From an uncultured Haliea sp. (GTDB lineage Bacteria > Pseudomonadota > Gammaproteobacteria > Pseudomonadales > Halieaceae): 33,568 nt of DNA. The notes under the pieces are model-generated. The model did not search any database. It saw only the letters and a program-made list of their open reading frames with translations, and was not told the origin of the DNA. The stretch is taken from positions 1-33,568 of the forward strand of contig CAJXWP010000025.1 of assembly GCA_913062625.1 (NCBI GenBank). The letters run 5' to 3'. Positions 8,140 to 16,697 of the stretch are shown here, piece after piece; within the stretch, counting starts at the first letter, position 1, and every line of letters begins with the position of its first letter. Both the position numbers and the translations under genes were made by a program.

Positions 8140-9114
8140 TTACTGTCCTGACATCAGTCCCAAGACACGCTCACGGAACAACTCAGTAAATGTGTCCGTT
8201 TTAACCGCCAAGGCAACCTTGGCATTAATGTTTGGATGATTGAAGATCATGCGTTGAAAGGCTTTGTGGTAGGAAACACTCATGCCCTGTGCTGGACCGG
8301 CCCCCACTTCCACCTCCACATATGAGTCCTCCAGCGTTACTAGACTCGCATCCATAGCCACTGCCATCGCGAGGCTGTCGTACAGGTGCAAAGAGCCTGA
8401 TCCAGAAGCCCCTGCCATTATTTGAAACCAGGGCGCAGATGATGCCTGTACAAACTGTCCTAATGGCGTGCCGTGGCTGGCACATTCCTCAACCTGTGAG
8501 GGATATAGGTGAGTTTGATGGCAGACATCGAGGCCTACCATGGTCAAATCAGCCCCCGAGCGAAAAACAATGTCTGCGGCGTCTGGGTCCTGCCAGTAAT
8601 TGAACTCCGCCGCTGGCGATATATTGCCTGCACACTCGGCTGTGCCCCCCATCATGACAATATTTTTGAGTGCACAAGCAAACTCCGGGGATTGCTGTAC
8701 TGCTGTGGCTACATTGGTGAGAGGTCCGATGGTTACCAGCGTAATTTCGCCGGGGCTGGACAGCACGGTATCGATCAAAAATGAAACCGCATCGGCATCT
8801 GTGCCCTTCGGTTCCAGCATCGGGGTTATTTGCTCGGTTGCATAGCGCTGCTCTAGAAAGGTGATCTGAGTGGTTCTTTGCGCATTCATTGGCCTCAGGC
8901 ATCCTCTTCGCAGAGGCACATCCTGGCGGTCTAGCAAGCTAAGAAGGTGGTGGGCGTTGGAGTAGCCTTTCTCAGCTGGAACATTGCCCTGCACTACTGT
9001 AATACCTTCGACCGTAACCTCGGGAGAATTGAGTGCCAACATAATGGCAAAACTGTCCTCTGGGTCGCCGCCAAGGGTTCCCATAGCGGGGTCTGTATCA
9101 ATGATCATGCGCAT
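8140..9114 (-). CDS. Nucleoside hydrolase (IUNH family)
   Basis: Hydrolyses the N-glycosidic bond of nucleosides to ribose and base, for salvage. The N-terminal calcium-binding motif IIDTDPAMGTLGGDPEDS has the family's aspartates, with a small insert between the DTDP and DPED parts that occurs in some subgroups. TIGPLTNVA and NIVMMGG are the conserved mid-protein segments, and HLYDSLAMAVA holds the late Asp. The open frame starts earlier, but the ATG at 9114, with AAAGG ten bases before it, gives the usual length of about 324 residues. Base specificity cannot be told. Transcribed alone. Confidence 0.85.
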   Translation of the reverse strand: MRMIIDTDPAMGTLGGDPEDSFAIMLALNSPEVTVEGITVVQGNVPAEKGYSNAHHLLSLLDRQDVPLRRGCLRPMNAQRTTQITFLEQRYATEQITPMLEPKGTDADAVSFLIDTVLSSPGEITLVTIGPLTNVATAVQQSPEFACALKNIVMMGGTAECAGNISPAAEFNYWQDPDAADIVFRSGADLTMVGLDVCHQTHLYPSQVEECASHGTPLGQFVQASSAPWFQIMAGASGSGSLHLYDSLAMAVAMDASLVTLEDSYVEVEVGAGPAQGMSVSYHKAFQRMIFNHPNINAKVALAVKTDTFTELFRERVLGLMSGQ

Positions 9115-9290
9115 TATTTTTTGGCCTTTAGAACACACTATTAAAGCTTGATAGTAGACGCGTTGTCGCTGTGCGCCAATCTTAATTTCCCGTGACACCT
9201 TACAAGATCGAATAGCATGTCTATACAATTGCACGACTCTTGCTGGGGTGCTTGGACAAGCACAACAGAAGATTCGTCTGTTGTTTGGTG

Positions 9291-10073
9291 TTAGATGCCG
9301 AGGTCGCGGCTGCCGAGAAAGGGCCCCTGTCGGACAAAGTCACGTGCGTCTAGCTGCTTCATCATAAACTGCGCCACTTCACCGGCTCGCACTCGAAAAG
9401 CCGGCGGTGTCTTGAGCGATACCAGGGGTGGCGAATCGAACGGTTGGGGATCTATCAGCGGGCAGCGCACCAGTGTCCAGTTGACGTCACTGTCGGCCAA
9501 CAGGTCATACTCTGCCTGTTTGTCCTGCAGTGCCCCTCGCAGCCCAACCTGCGCTAATGTTCGTATCCACCAACCTAATAGATTACGCTGGTCACCTGGC
9601 ATCACGACTGCCGCTCCGGATACTGCAATATAAAGGGAAATATCTTCACTTGGCATCGCCTCCAGCACATTGCGAGTCACCGTCGTATTGATTAATCGTG
9701 ATGCATCACCATCGGCTTTTACAGGGCCTAAAGCACTGACTACGACGTCACTGCCGAGCAGGAGTTCGCGAATCACGGCGGGGTCGCGGGCATCACCTGT
9801 AATGATGGTGATGCGCCGGCCAAACTGCGCGAGCTTGGCCGGGTTGCGCGCCAAAGCTCGCACCGTATAACCGCGCCGCAATGCGGCCTCCAGTAAATAG
9901 CCGCCCACCATGCCAGTGGCTCCTAGCAGCGCCACTGTGTGATGCTGGGAAGACTCCGGCTGCGGAGCTGAGTTTGCTGCCTCTTCGCGCGGCGTCTGCG
10001 CTGTGCACGCGAGCATCAGGCTGGCACAAAAAAGGATGCTCAGTGCGCGCAATAGCCCTATCCGATAGTGCAT
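9291..10073 (-). CDS. Predicted lipoprotein with NAD(P)-binding (NmrA/atypical SDR) domain
   Basis: 260 residues. The mature part is a Rossmann domain: VALLGATGMVGGYLLE is the dinucleotide-binding loop, followed by a basic strand end (RALARNPAKL), GDARD and VVSALG, as in NmrA-like or atypical SDR proteins. Before it is an export signal: MHYRIGLLRA, a hydrophobic core, then MLAC at Cys23 and a Ser/Pro/Gln linker. The lipobox is imperfect (Met at -3). I chose the ATG at 10073, with AAAGG just upstream, over the longer open frame to 10202. A nucleotide-binding enzyme exported through Sec is unusual. It could be a redox enzyme, or a non-catalytic binder. Confidence 0.65.
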   Translation of the reverse strand: MHYRIGLLRALSILFCASLMLACTAQTPREEAANSAPQPESSQHHTVALLGATGMVGGYLLEAALRRGYTVRALARNPAKLAQFGRRITIITGDARDPAVIRELLLGSDVVVSALGPVKADGDASRLINTTVTRNVLEAMPSEDISLYIAVSGAAVVMPGDQRNLLGWWIRTLAQVGLRGALQDKQAEYDLLADSDVNWTLVRCPLIDPQPFDSPPLVSLKTPPAFRVRAGEVAQFMMKQLDARDFVRQGPFLGSRDLGI

Positions 10074-10293
10074 CGACCTTTGCCAGTTTACAAAACTGCG
10101 TGCCAAAATTTTGACGTCAAACATTGTCTTATGCTGGTCCCTCGATGAAAGCGTGATTGTAGCAGTAGTCTCTTTTGACGCATCAAAAAACCATAGCGTC
10201 ACAATGGATAAAAGATTAATACAGATGGATGGTAAAAAGAACCGGCGCGCATCAGCCGACGTATACTCGTTTTAGCTGGCAAGGCAGTATAAA

Positions 10294-11475
10294 ATGAAGG
10301 TTCCTAATATCGCCATGAACATTTTACCTGTGACATTAGATAAGCTGGCTAATGTCTCCCAAGGCGTTTTTGTCGTGGGGCTCGGACTGTTGCTGGCCGC
10401 CTGCTCCAGTGGCAGTAGTAATGATAACAATGATGGTCCGCTACCCGCGGGCGTGCCATTTCAAGAGCTCGTTGATCAAGGTGTAACACGCTATATGGGC
10501 GTGTATTCGCCAAGCACCACAGCGCAGATAGGAAACACGGTTGAATATTCGTTTGGCGTCGATGACGGGCCTCTATGTCTGAGGGGTACGCCCTATACCA
10601 TGGCGACTCGGGATAGCGGTTCAGAAGACCTGATAATTTTTCTGCAGGGAGGGGGTGCCTGCTGGTTCGATTTGTGTGTCACCAATGAAACTGCTGAGGC
10701 GCAACTGCCAATACCAAACAGGGGCATACTTGCTGAGGATTCGCTCATTAGTCCGCTGGCGGGAATGAGCACTGTCTATTTGCCGTATTGCGATGGGGGC
10801 CTGCATGCCAGTGATGCCGATTACGATACTAACGATGATGGTACGACAGATCGTTATCACCACGGTCTCCAGAACCTCTCCGCTTCACTGGATGTTGCGT
10901 TGGGTGTTTTCCCTGCGCCGCGTCGCATCGTATTGGCCGGCGTGAGTGGTGGCGGATACGGCGCTCTCTTTGCGCTGCCAATCGTGCGTCAAGCGTATCC
11001 GGGCGTGCAGATTGATGTACTCAATGATTCCGGGATTGGGATCACCCGACCAGGCGACGTCGAGTTCAACGAGGCTGTGGTGAGTTATTGGAATACTGAG
11101 AACTTTTTCCCTGCCAGCGTGTCAGGGGCTTTGCCTGATGGCTCGCCCACAATTTTGCTCAACTGGCAGTTGCAGCAGGACCCAGACATCAGTATGGGTA
11201 TGTTGAGCTATACACAGGACGCGACCATAAGCACCTTTTTTCTGGGCATTGGTGGCCCCGCCTTCGAGGCCGTTTTACGTCCGACGATGGCGGATGTTCA
11301 GTCAGCAAATCCTCAGAGAATGCGCAGTTTTATCCGCACTGGGTCTAAGCACACATTTCTGGTCGGAGACCTGTCCATCAGCGTAAAAGGGGTCACGGTG
11401 TTTGAGTGGGTCGATGCTATGATCAATGGCCCGCGCCAGAACTGGCAATCGGTAGCGGATGATTCCCTACAGTGA
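10294..11475 (+). CDS. Pectinacetylesterase/Notum-like lipoprotein hydrolase
   Basis: 393 residues with a lipoprotein signal (LLAAC, Cys37) and a Ser/Asn/Asp-rich linker. The catalytic part matches the pectinacetylesterase/Notum fold: IIFLQGGGACW (oxyanion-hole strand), YLPYCDGG, LAGVSGGGYGALF with the probable nucleophile Ser218, a downstream NDSG Asp, and a C-terminal SKHTF His. The family deacylates O-acetylated sugars or lipid-modified targets outside the cell; the natural substrate here is unknown. ATG at 10315 is an alternative start giving a shorter signal peptide. It is divergent from the lipoprotein gene at 9291-10073 and is followed by the HdeD-family gene with its own likely promoter. 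Confidence 0.75.
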   Translation: MKVPNIAMNILPVTLDKLANVSQGVFVVGLGLLLAACSSGSSNDNNDGPLPAGVPFQELVDQGVTRYMGVYSPSTTAQIGNTVEYSFGVDDGPLCLRGTPYTMATRDSGSEDLIIFLQGGGACWFDLCVTNETAEAQLPIPNRGILAEDSLISPLAGMSTVYLPYCDGGLHASDADYDTNDDGTTDRYHHGLQNLSASLDVALGVFPAPRRIVLAGVSGGGYGALFALPIVRQAYPGVQIDVLNDSGIGITRPGDVEFNEAVVSYWNTENFFPASVSGALPDGSPTILLNWQLQQDPDISMGMLSYTQDATISTFFLGIGGPAFEAVLRPTMADVQSANPQRMRSFIRTGSKHTFLVGDLSISVKGVTVFEWVDAMINGPRQNWQSVADDSLQ

Positions 11476-11535
11476 TGGACAGCTTCATAGCCATAACCGT
11501 GCCAGTAGGAGTGGTGGCCAATGGCAAAACACGAG

Positions 11536-11552
11536 TGACAAATTTTTTGTCA
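11536..11552. promoter_or_regulatory. Inverted repeat upstream of the HdeD-family gene
   Basis: TGACAAA-TTT-TTTGTCA is a perfect inverted repeat with seven-base arms. It overlaps a possible -35 (GTGACA, 11535-11540) and precedes a TATAGT (11560-11565) that is itself flanked by CTAG on both sides. The 19-base spacing is long for a sigma-70 promoter. It could be an operator, or part of a terminator for the esterase gene. Confidence 0.4.
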
Positions 11553-11596
11553 TCTAGGGTATAGTCTAGTCAAATTTACTCCACAGGACTGCAATA

Positions 11597-12178
11597 ATGG
11601 ACTCTGCTAATATGAATGATGAAGTGTTCGGCGAACTAAAGAAAAACTGGGCTTGGATGTTGTCTTTGGGAATCGTTATGGTGATTCTTGGCACCATTGG
11701 CCTCGGTATGACCGTCTTATTTAATGAGATTGTCGTCATGTACTTTGGTTTCTTGCTGTTATTTGGTAGCGGAGTGCAACTGATGCAGGCCTTTCGCGCC
11801 GAAGCGTGGAAGGGGCGCTTTTGGCATATATTGATTGCCTTAATGTATATCGCCGGTGGCATCATCGCCGTAACAGAACCGGTGGTCGCAGGGATGACTC
11901 TAGCCTTACTGATCGCATGGACCCTTATCGTAATTGGCGTGCTGCGCCTAGTGATGGCATTCCAAATGCGAGGCGCTAACGGCTGGCTTTGGACTCTTTT
12001 AGGCGGCGTATTGAGTGTCGCCCTCGGCATTATGATTATGAACGAGTGGCCGCAGTCTGGCCTGTGGGTGATAGGCCTGTTTGTTGCGATAGAAATACTG
12101 TTTGCTGGCTGGTCGCAGATTATGATCGCTTTAGCCGCGAAAAATTATAGGGTCAAAGATGCCTCGACAGCGGCGTAG
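11597..12178 (+). CDS. HdeD family (DUF308) membrane protein
   Basis: A 193-residue inner-membrane protein with six hydrophobic segments arranged as repeated pairs, as in DUF308/HdeD. Typical pieces are WAWMLSLGIVMVILG at the start, FGFLLLFGSGVQ, and ALMYIAGGIIAV. In E. coli HdeD belongs to the acid-resistance island, but most homologues are uncharacterised. AGGA lies nine bases before the ATG. It appears to have its own promoter, overlapped by the inverted repeat described separately, so stress-linked control is possible. Confidence 0.85.
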   Translation: MDSANMNDEVFGELKKNWAWMLSLGIVMVILGTIGLGMTVLFNEIVVMYFGFLLLFGSGVQLMQAFRAEAWKGRFWHILIALMYIAGGIIAVTEPVVAGMTLALLIAWTLIVIGVLRLVMAFQMRGANGWLWTLLGGVLSVALGIMIMNEWPQSGLWVIGLFVAIEILFAGWSQIMIALAAKNYRVKDASTAA

Positions 12179-12293
12179 GCTGCGCGACGTTTAGTCGCTC
12201 ATCGCGGGCTTATGTGTTTTTGTAGCGAGCTTTCTTTTAAAGGGGAGCGCGCACGAAGTAATAACGTAGCCACCATTTTAAAAGTCCCTCTTT

Positions 12294-13031
12294 GTGTCAA
12301 GCACCGCACTCCTTAAAGAGCAGCTCATCACTCGTCTCGACCGCTATCTCAGTAAATTTTTCGGCATCAAGCGCAAAGACGTGCGCCTGTTATTGGCGCA
12401 GGGCCGTGTGGAAATTGACGGTGAACGCGCCAGCGATGTAGGACACATTATCGATGCCTTTGCCCACATTCGTGTCGATGGGAAAATGCGTCGGAATAAA
12501 TCCCGCCGTTACCTCATGCTCAACAAGCCCGCCGGTGTGGTGAGTGCCACCGTGGATGCTCAGCACACTACTGTGATCGATTTGTTGACCCAGGACTACC
12601 GTGCAGAGCTGCATATCGTCGGTCGTTTGGATTTCAATTCGACCGGGCTGGTGCTGCTGACCAACGACGGTCAGTGGTCGCAGGCTATCAGCCAGCCAGC
12701 TAGGAAATTGCTGAAGCGCTATCGAGTCACTGTGGAAAAGCCACTCACGCCAGAGTATGTCAACGAGTTTCATCGGGGCATGTACTTTGCCTATGAGGAC
12801 ATTGTTACCCGCCCGGCCCAGCTGGCCATTCTAAGCGATTACTGCGCGGAAGTAGGGTTAGTGGAAGGCCGCTATCACCAGCTCAAGCGTATGTTTGGGC
12901 GCTTCGATAATAAAGTGTTGAGTATTCACCGCATGGCAGTAGGGCCGCTAGACTTAGACCCACGGTTACTCGCGGGGCAAAGCCGCGAACTCACCGCAGT
13001 TGAACTTGCGGTAGTTGCCAGTTCAATTTGA
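12294..13031 (+). CDS. rsuA: 16S rRNA pseudouridine synthase, RsuA-type
   Basis: 245 residues. An N-terminal S4-like RNA-binding domain (RLDRYLSKFFG to about residue 65) precedes a pseudouridine synthase domain with the catalytic Asp in GRLDFNSTGLVLLTNDG, plus YLMLNKPAGVVSA and EGRYHQLKRMFG, which follow E. coli RsuA closely. RsuA modifies U516 of 16S rRNA. The start is GTG at 12294; no ATG fits, and the S4 domain begins soon after. Other members of the RsuA/RluB/E/F group are possible, but the overall pattern best suits RsuA. Confidence 0.85.
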   Translation: MSSTALLKEQLITRLDRYLSKFFGIKRKDVRLLLAQGRVEIDGERASDVGHIIDAFAHIRVDGKMRRNKSRRYLMLNKPAGVVSATVDAQHTTVIDLLTQDYRAELHIVGRLDFNSTGLVLLTNDGQWSQAISQPARKLLKRYRVTVEKPLTPEYVNEFHRGMYFAYEDIVTRPAQLAILSDYCAEVGLVEGRYHQLKRMFGRFDNKVLSIHRMAVGPLDLDPRLLAGQSRELTAVELAVVASSI

Positions 13032-13432
13032 ACCTTGCTGAGGACCCTGTCAGCTGTGTTAATAAGAAAGATGTGGGAAAGGATACCTACATGACAAAGC
13101 GCAAATATTTTTCGATTAAAAATCTACCAACTCGTGGTTGTTAAAAAATACTTGAGGCAGTGACCTCACGATTACAATATTTGGAAGTGATTGGAGTCAC
13201 AGCGCTGAATGTGGGCCGCTTTCGCTCTCAGCCGTTCCTGTTCCAGCAGCTGTCTGGCTGTTCTGCTCAGCGCTGCGTGGCCTGATCCTGATGGGCTTAG
13301 TCAGACGTAAGAGAATGTAAAAAGATCTTATCCCGGCACCTATAGCGTTGTTGCGTTAGCGGAATCAGTCGCCGCGTCCAGTTCGATGACTTCCCGATAA
13401 ATGATATTGGAATGACGAGAAAACACAGTTGA
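13032..13432. other. Intergenic stretch, possibly with protein remnants
   Basis: About 400 bases with no gene I can support. On the minus strand about 13172-13300, a short open segment encodes helix-like sequence (RQLLEQERLRAK) ending at a TAA, without a usable start. It might be a relic, but the evidence is weak. Confidence 0.3.
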
Positions 13433-13723
13433 TCACCTGTCAAACGGAAGGTTAATGACCTCGCCCAGAGTCTGCGGCAAGCCGCGACTGAGTTTCACGC
13501 CAAAGACGGTCAGCGGTGTCACGACTGTAGCTATCGACGCTGCTTTTCTCCGCCCGGCAGCGGAGATAGTAGTCACCACTGTCTGCCGGCGGCGCAGTGC
13601 AGTTTCAAAGCCTAAGGAGCCTGGACCACAGCCCGTGACGATCATATGTTTTCCCATAAGATCGACCGGATTGGCATGCGCAGCAGAGACGAAGGATTTT
13701 CTAAGCAGTTGTCGAAGCGTCAT
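13433..13723 (-). pseudogene. Truncated short-chain dehydrogenase remnant
   Basis: The first 45 or so residues read like the start of an SDR: a short N-terminal helix, NPVDLMGKHMIVTG, then CGPGSLGFETA as nucleotide-binding loop. After this the sequence goes directly to RRRQTVV and ends after 96 residues, with no NAG motif, catalytic Ser or YxxxK. Intact SDRs of this kind have 250-320 residues. I read it as a deletion remnant; a small unrelated protein is less likely. It is divergent from the intact SDR at 13882, whose sequence is not close. Confidence 0.5.
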
Positions 13724-13881
13724 ACGGCAGAGACTCAGATTGTTTAAGTTTTGTGGCGGCCGGACGAGTTGAAGACACAGCACGCTAGCTGCTTTACACT
13801 GGGTGGCTAAATATGACTATTGGCGCATTTTGCGGCAACGTCGATGCAACATAAATAAATAATAGAAGAGAGGACGGTGCT

Positions 13882-14706
13882 TTGAACGATATATTGGGTT
13901 ACTCAGGCAAGACAGTGGTTATTACCGGCGCGGCTTCGGGTATGGGGCAGGCAGCGGCCCAATTACTTGTGGACTTAGGCGCACAGGTCATAGCGCTCGA
14001 TATCGCACCGGTTACGGTTTCAGTGGCGAGCGCTATTCAGGTTGATATGAAAGATCCGGTCTCGATAGATGCCGCCGTGCAATTAATTCCCCAAGAGATT
14101 TACGCACTGTTTAATTGCGCAGGGGTTCCGTGCCCCCCGTTTTCGAACAGGGACACGTTACTGATCAATTTTGTCGGGCTGCGCTACCTCACCGAAGCAC
14201 TGCTGCCACGAATCGCCGAGGGCGGCGCGATTGCCTCGATTGCCTCAACCGCCGGTATGGCCTGGAAAGGTAATTTAGAGAATGTGAAGGCCTTTTTGCA
14301 GCTCGATAATAGCTTTCAATCTGCCAATGCTTGGTTTGATGAAAATCCTGAGGCCTGTGCGGATGCGTATGGGTTCTCTAAGCAATCAATCATTGTATAT
14401 ACAATGGTCGAAGCGAAAGCACTGGCACAAAAGGACATCCGCATTAACTGTATCGCTCCTTCGCCAACGGCGAGTGGGTTTATGGATAAGCTAAAAGGTG
14501 AAGGGGAGATGCCCGCTGAGTTGGTTGATCTATTTTTGCCGTCAAATGGCCGCTATGCCACCGGTGCGGAAATGGGAGAGCCACTGGTTCTGCTAAACAG
14601 CAAGTTGGCGAGCTTTGTCAGTGGTAATAATCTGCCCGTCGATTTTGGCTTTTGCGCTGAGGTGTATATGGGTCAAAGAGACGATCTGCTGAATATTTCA
14701 CAGTAG
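13882..14706 (+). CDS. Short-chain dehydrogenase, 3-alpha-hydroxysteroid dehydrogenase/carbonyl reductase-like
   Basis: 274 residues with a complete SDR core: VVITGAASGMGQ (cofactor loop), NCAG, SIASTAG with the catalytic Ser, and YGFSK (YxxxK). Between the Ser and Tyr is an insertion of about 30 residues, a feature known from the 3-alpha-hydroxysteroid dehydrogenase/carbonyl reductase of Comamonas testosteroni. A steroid, bile-acid or carbonyl substrate is therefore plausible but not proven. The start is TTG at 13882, supported by GAGG eight bases upstream. The phosphotransferase gene follows after 41 bases on the same strand, so the two probably form an operon. Confidence 0.8.
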   Translation: MNDILGYSGKTVVITGAASGMGQAAAQLLVDLGAQVIALDIAPVTVSVASAIQVDMKDPVSIDAAVQLIPQEIYALFNCAGVPCPPFSNRDTLLINFVGLRYLTEALLPRIAEGGAIASIASTAGMAWKGNLENVKAFLQLDNSFQSANAWFDENPEACADAYGFSKQSIIVYTMVEAKALAQKDIRINCIAPSPTASGFMDKLKGEGEMPAELVDLFLPSNGRYATGAEMGEPLVLLNSKLASFVSGNNLPVDFGFCAEVYMGQRDDLLNISQ

Positions 14707-14747
14707 ATTCTGTGCGTTACTTTTATCCTATTACGAGCTGATAAAAA

Positions 14748-15827
14748 ATGACTGAATTTTCCACGACTCCCGATACGCTCAGCGCAGAGCAGTTAACGGC
14801 GTATCTAAAAGCCTGTGGTGCCCTGAGTGACGGGCAAGTGATCTCTGTGGATCAGAAAATCATTGGTACGGGCAAGATGGGTGACAATGCACGTTTTACA
14901 TTGCGTTATGAGGGCTGCCACGACGCGCAACACGGCAGTCCCCCCGACACGCTTATCGCGAAGTTTCCGGCAGCAGACGAACAAGCACGAGCCATGGCAG
15001 GTGCCCACGGGGCTTACTACAACGAAGTCATGTTTTATCGCGAGCTTGCCGCCAGTACGCCCATGCGCACGCCAAAGATTTATGGCAGCGAACTCAGTGA
15101 AGATCGCTCGTCTTTTTTGCTGCTGATGGAGGATATGGCGCCCGCCGAGCCAGGGAATAATTTACTGGGTGAGTCGCGGGACCATGCGGTGTTAGCGCTT
15201 GGGCAGGTTGCCAAACTAGCCGCTACTTTTTATGGCGATGCCAGCCTGGAAGATCGGGATTATGTAATATCTGCAGCGCGAGATGATGGTGGCGCTTTTG
15301 GTCAGTCACTGATGGAGCAGTGTTGGCCAGGTTTTGTGGACCGCTTCGGCCACGGGCTCACGCCGCAATGCATTGCCTTTGGTGAGCACTATGTGCGCAA
15401 TGTTTGTCATTTTGTGACGCGCTATCAGGGCCCGAAGACACTCGTACACGGTGATTTCCGCAGTGAAAATATTCTTTTTACATCAGATCAAGCGGCCACA
15501 GTCGATTGGCAGACAGTCTCTGAGTCATCGGCAGTAGCAGATGCCGCGTATTTTCTCGGTGGTAGCGTTAGTACCGAGGACAGACGATTGTGGGAACAGG
15601 GCCTCATTATGGAATACCATCGCAGCCTGGGAGAGGAGGGGGTGGACATTCCTTTTCAGGAATGTTGGGAGCAGTATCGAGAATACTCCATGCACGGTTT
15701 GATGATTATAGTGTTGGGCGCGAGCTTCAGCAGCGCAGATGAACGCAGTGACCGTATGTTTATGACTTTGATTCAGCGCCATTTACAGCATTGTGTGGAC
15801 GTTAATGCCGCGGAGTTTTTACTGTAA
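14748..15827 (+). CDS. Phosphotransferase of the APH / ecdysteroid-kinase-like group
   Basis: 359 residues with a kinase-like fold. The Brenner motif LVHGDFRSENILF supplies the catalytic Asp and metal-binding Asn, and ATVDWQTV is the DxD/DFG-equivalent. Upstream, DTLIAKFP provides the ATP-binding Lys strand and LLLMEDM the hinge. Family members phosphorylate small molecules, including antibiotics, choline-like compounds, ecdysteroids and possibly acyl or steroid alcohols. Being next to a hydroxysteroid-dehydrogenase-like SDR makes a sterol- or lipid-alcohol substrate a reasonable guess, not a demonstrated one. It converges on truA. Confidence 0.8.
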   Translation: MTEFSTTPDTLSAEQLTAYLKACGALSDGQVISVDQKIIGTGKMGDNARFTLRYEGCHDAQHGSPPDTLIAKFPAADEQARAMAGAHGAYYNEVMFYRELAASTPMRTPKIYGSELSEDRSSFLLLMEDMAPAEPGNNLLGESRDHAVLALGQVAKLAATFYGDASLEDRDYVISAARDDGGAFGQSLMEQCWPGFVDRFGHGLTPQCIAFGEHYVRNVCHFVTRYQGPKTLVHGDFRSENILFTSDQAATVDWQTVSESSAVADAAYFLGGSVSTEDRRLWEQGLIMEYHRSLGEEGVDIPFQECWEQYREYSMHGLMIIVLGASFSSADERSDRMFMTLIQRHLQHCVDVNAAEFLL

Positions 15828-15856
15828 GGATCCCGCTGGGTTGAGCGTGCTGCCCC

Positions 15857-16645
15857 TCAGGAATTTTCAATTTTTATTAAATGTAGTCCTTTAGATTTTG
15901 CTTTGGGGCTTAATTTATTGTGCTGCCGGTCCTTCAGGTAGCACGCAATATCATCGAGGGTTACACGTCCTTTGACGAGCTCATGCAACGCTCCCATAAG
16001 ATAGCGAATCATATACTTGAGGAAGCCGTCACCGATAATTTTTAAATAATAGATATTATCTGCCAGCGGCAGGAAATCGGCTTCATGAATGTCGCAATAA
16101 AATACTTCCCTAATGGTTGTGCCGGCATGGCTCTCACGACTGCTAAAGTTGTAAAAGTCATGTCGGCCGATAAAAAGCGCACAACCGGAGCGCAGTAATT
16201 GAAGATCACCTTGCTCGTTATTGCGCATCGGTAAATGCAGCGCAATATCTGCAGTCATTACATTGTCCACCGGTGCAATCGAAAAATAGTAGTGATACTC
16301 CTTTCGGGTGCCGGCCTTGTTAGGCTGGTACCGTTTGGTTGATGGCGCGCAATCGAGGATGCGAATGTCGGCGGGCAATAAAGAGTTAAGGCCTAACAAA
16401 AGATGCTCGGGAGTGATCTCTAGAGGCAGAGTAATTTTTGCAATCTGACCCTGTGCGTGAACCCCACCATCGGTGCGACTGGCGGCTGAAATTGTGCATG
16501 CTTGATAGTTCGCAATTTTTTTCAGGCAATTTAAAAGCGTACCCTCCACAGTAGGCTTTTCCTCATGCGAAGTGTCTGCAGACTGCGCTTGCCAGCCAAA
16601 GTAGTGAGTGCCCTTGTAAGCAATCGTTACGCGAAAATAGTACAT
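15857..16645 (-). CDS. truA: tRNA pseudouridine synthase A
   Basis: TruA converts U38-U40 of tRNA anticodon arms to pseudouridine. The catalytic Asp lies in ASRTDGGVHAQGQ. Other TruA signatures are RVTIAYKGTHYFGWQ at the N-terminus, the tyrosine-rich KEYHYYF stretch, the RHDFYNFSS segment, and DGFLKYMIRYLMG near the C-terminus. 262 residues is a normal length. The gene looks more AT-rich and more divergent than its neighbours, so it may be a TruA paralogue and not the main housekeeping copy; this cannot be decided from one window. Confidence 0.88.
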   Translation of the reverse strand: MYYFRVTIAYKGTHYFGWQAQSADTSHEEKPTVEGTLLNCLKKIANYQACTISAASRTDGGVHAQGQIAKITLPLEITPEHLLLGLNSLLPADIRILDCAPSTKRYQPNKAGTRKEYHYYFSIAPVDNVMTADIALHLPMRNNEQGDLQLLRSGCALFIGRHDFYNFSSRESHAGTTIREVFYCDIHEADFLPLADNIYYLKIIGDGFLKYMIRYLMGALHELVKGRVTLDDIACYLKDRQHNKLSPKAKSKGLHLIKIENS

Positions 16646-16697
16646 AGTCGTATTTTAGTGTCTCGTCGAATAAAATCTAAGCGCAGCTTCATTGACA

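Noticed and set aside
13455-13772. Plus-strand frame opposite the SDR remnant
   Set aside because: The minus strand carries recognisable SDR sequence; the plus frame is its mirror.
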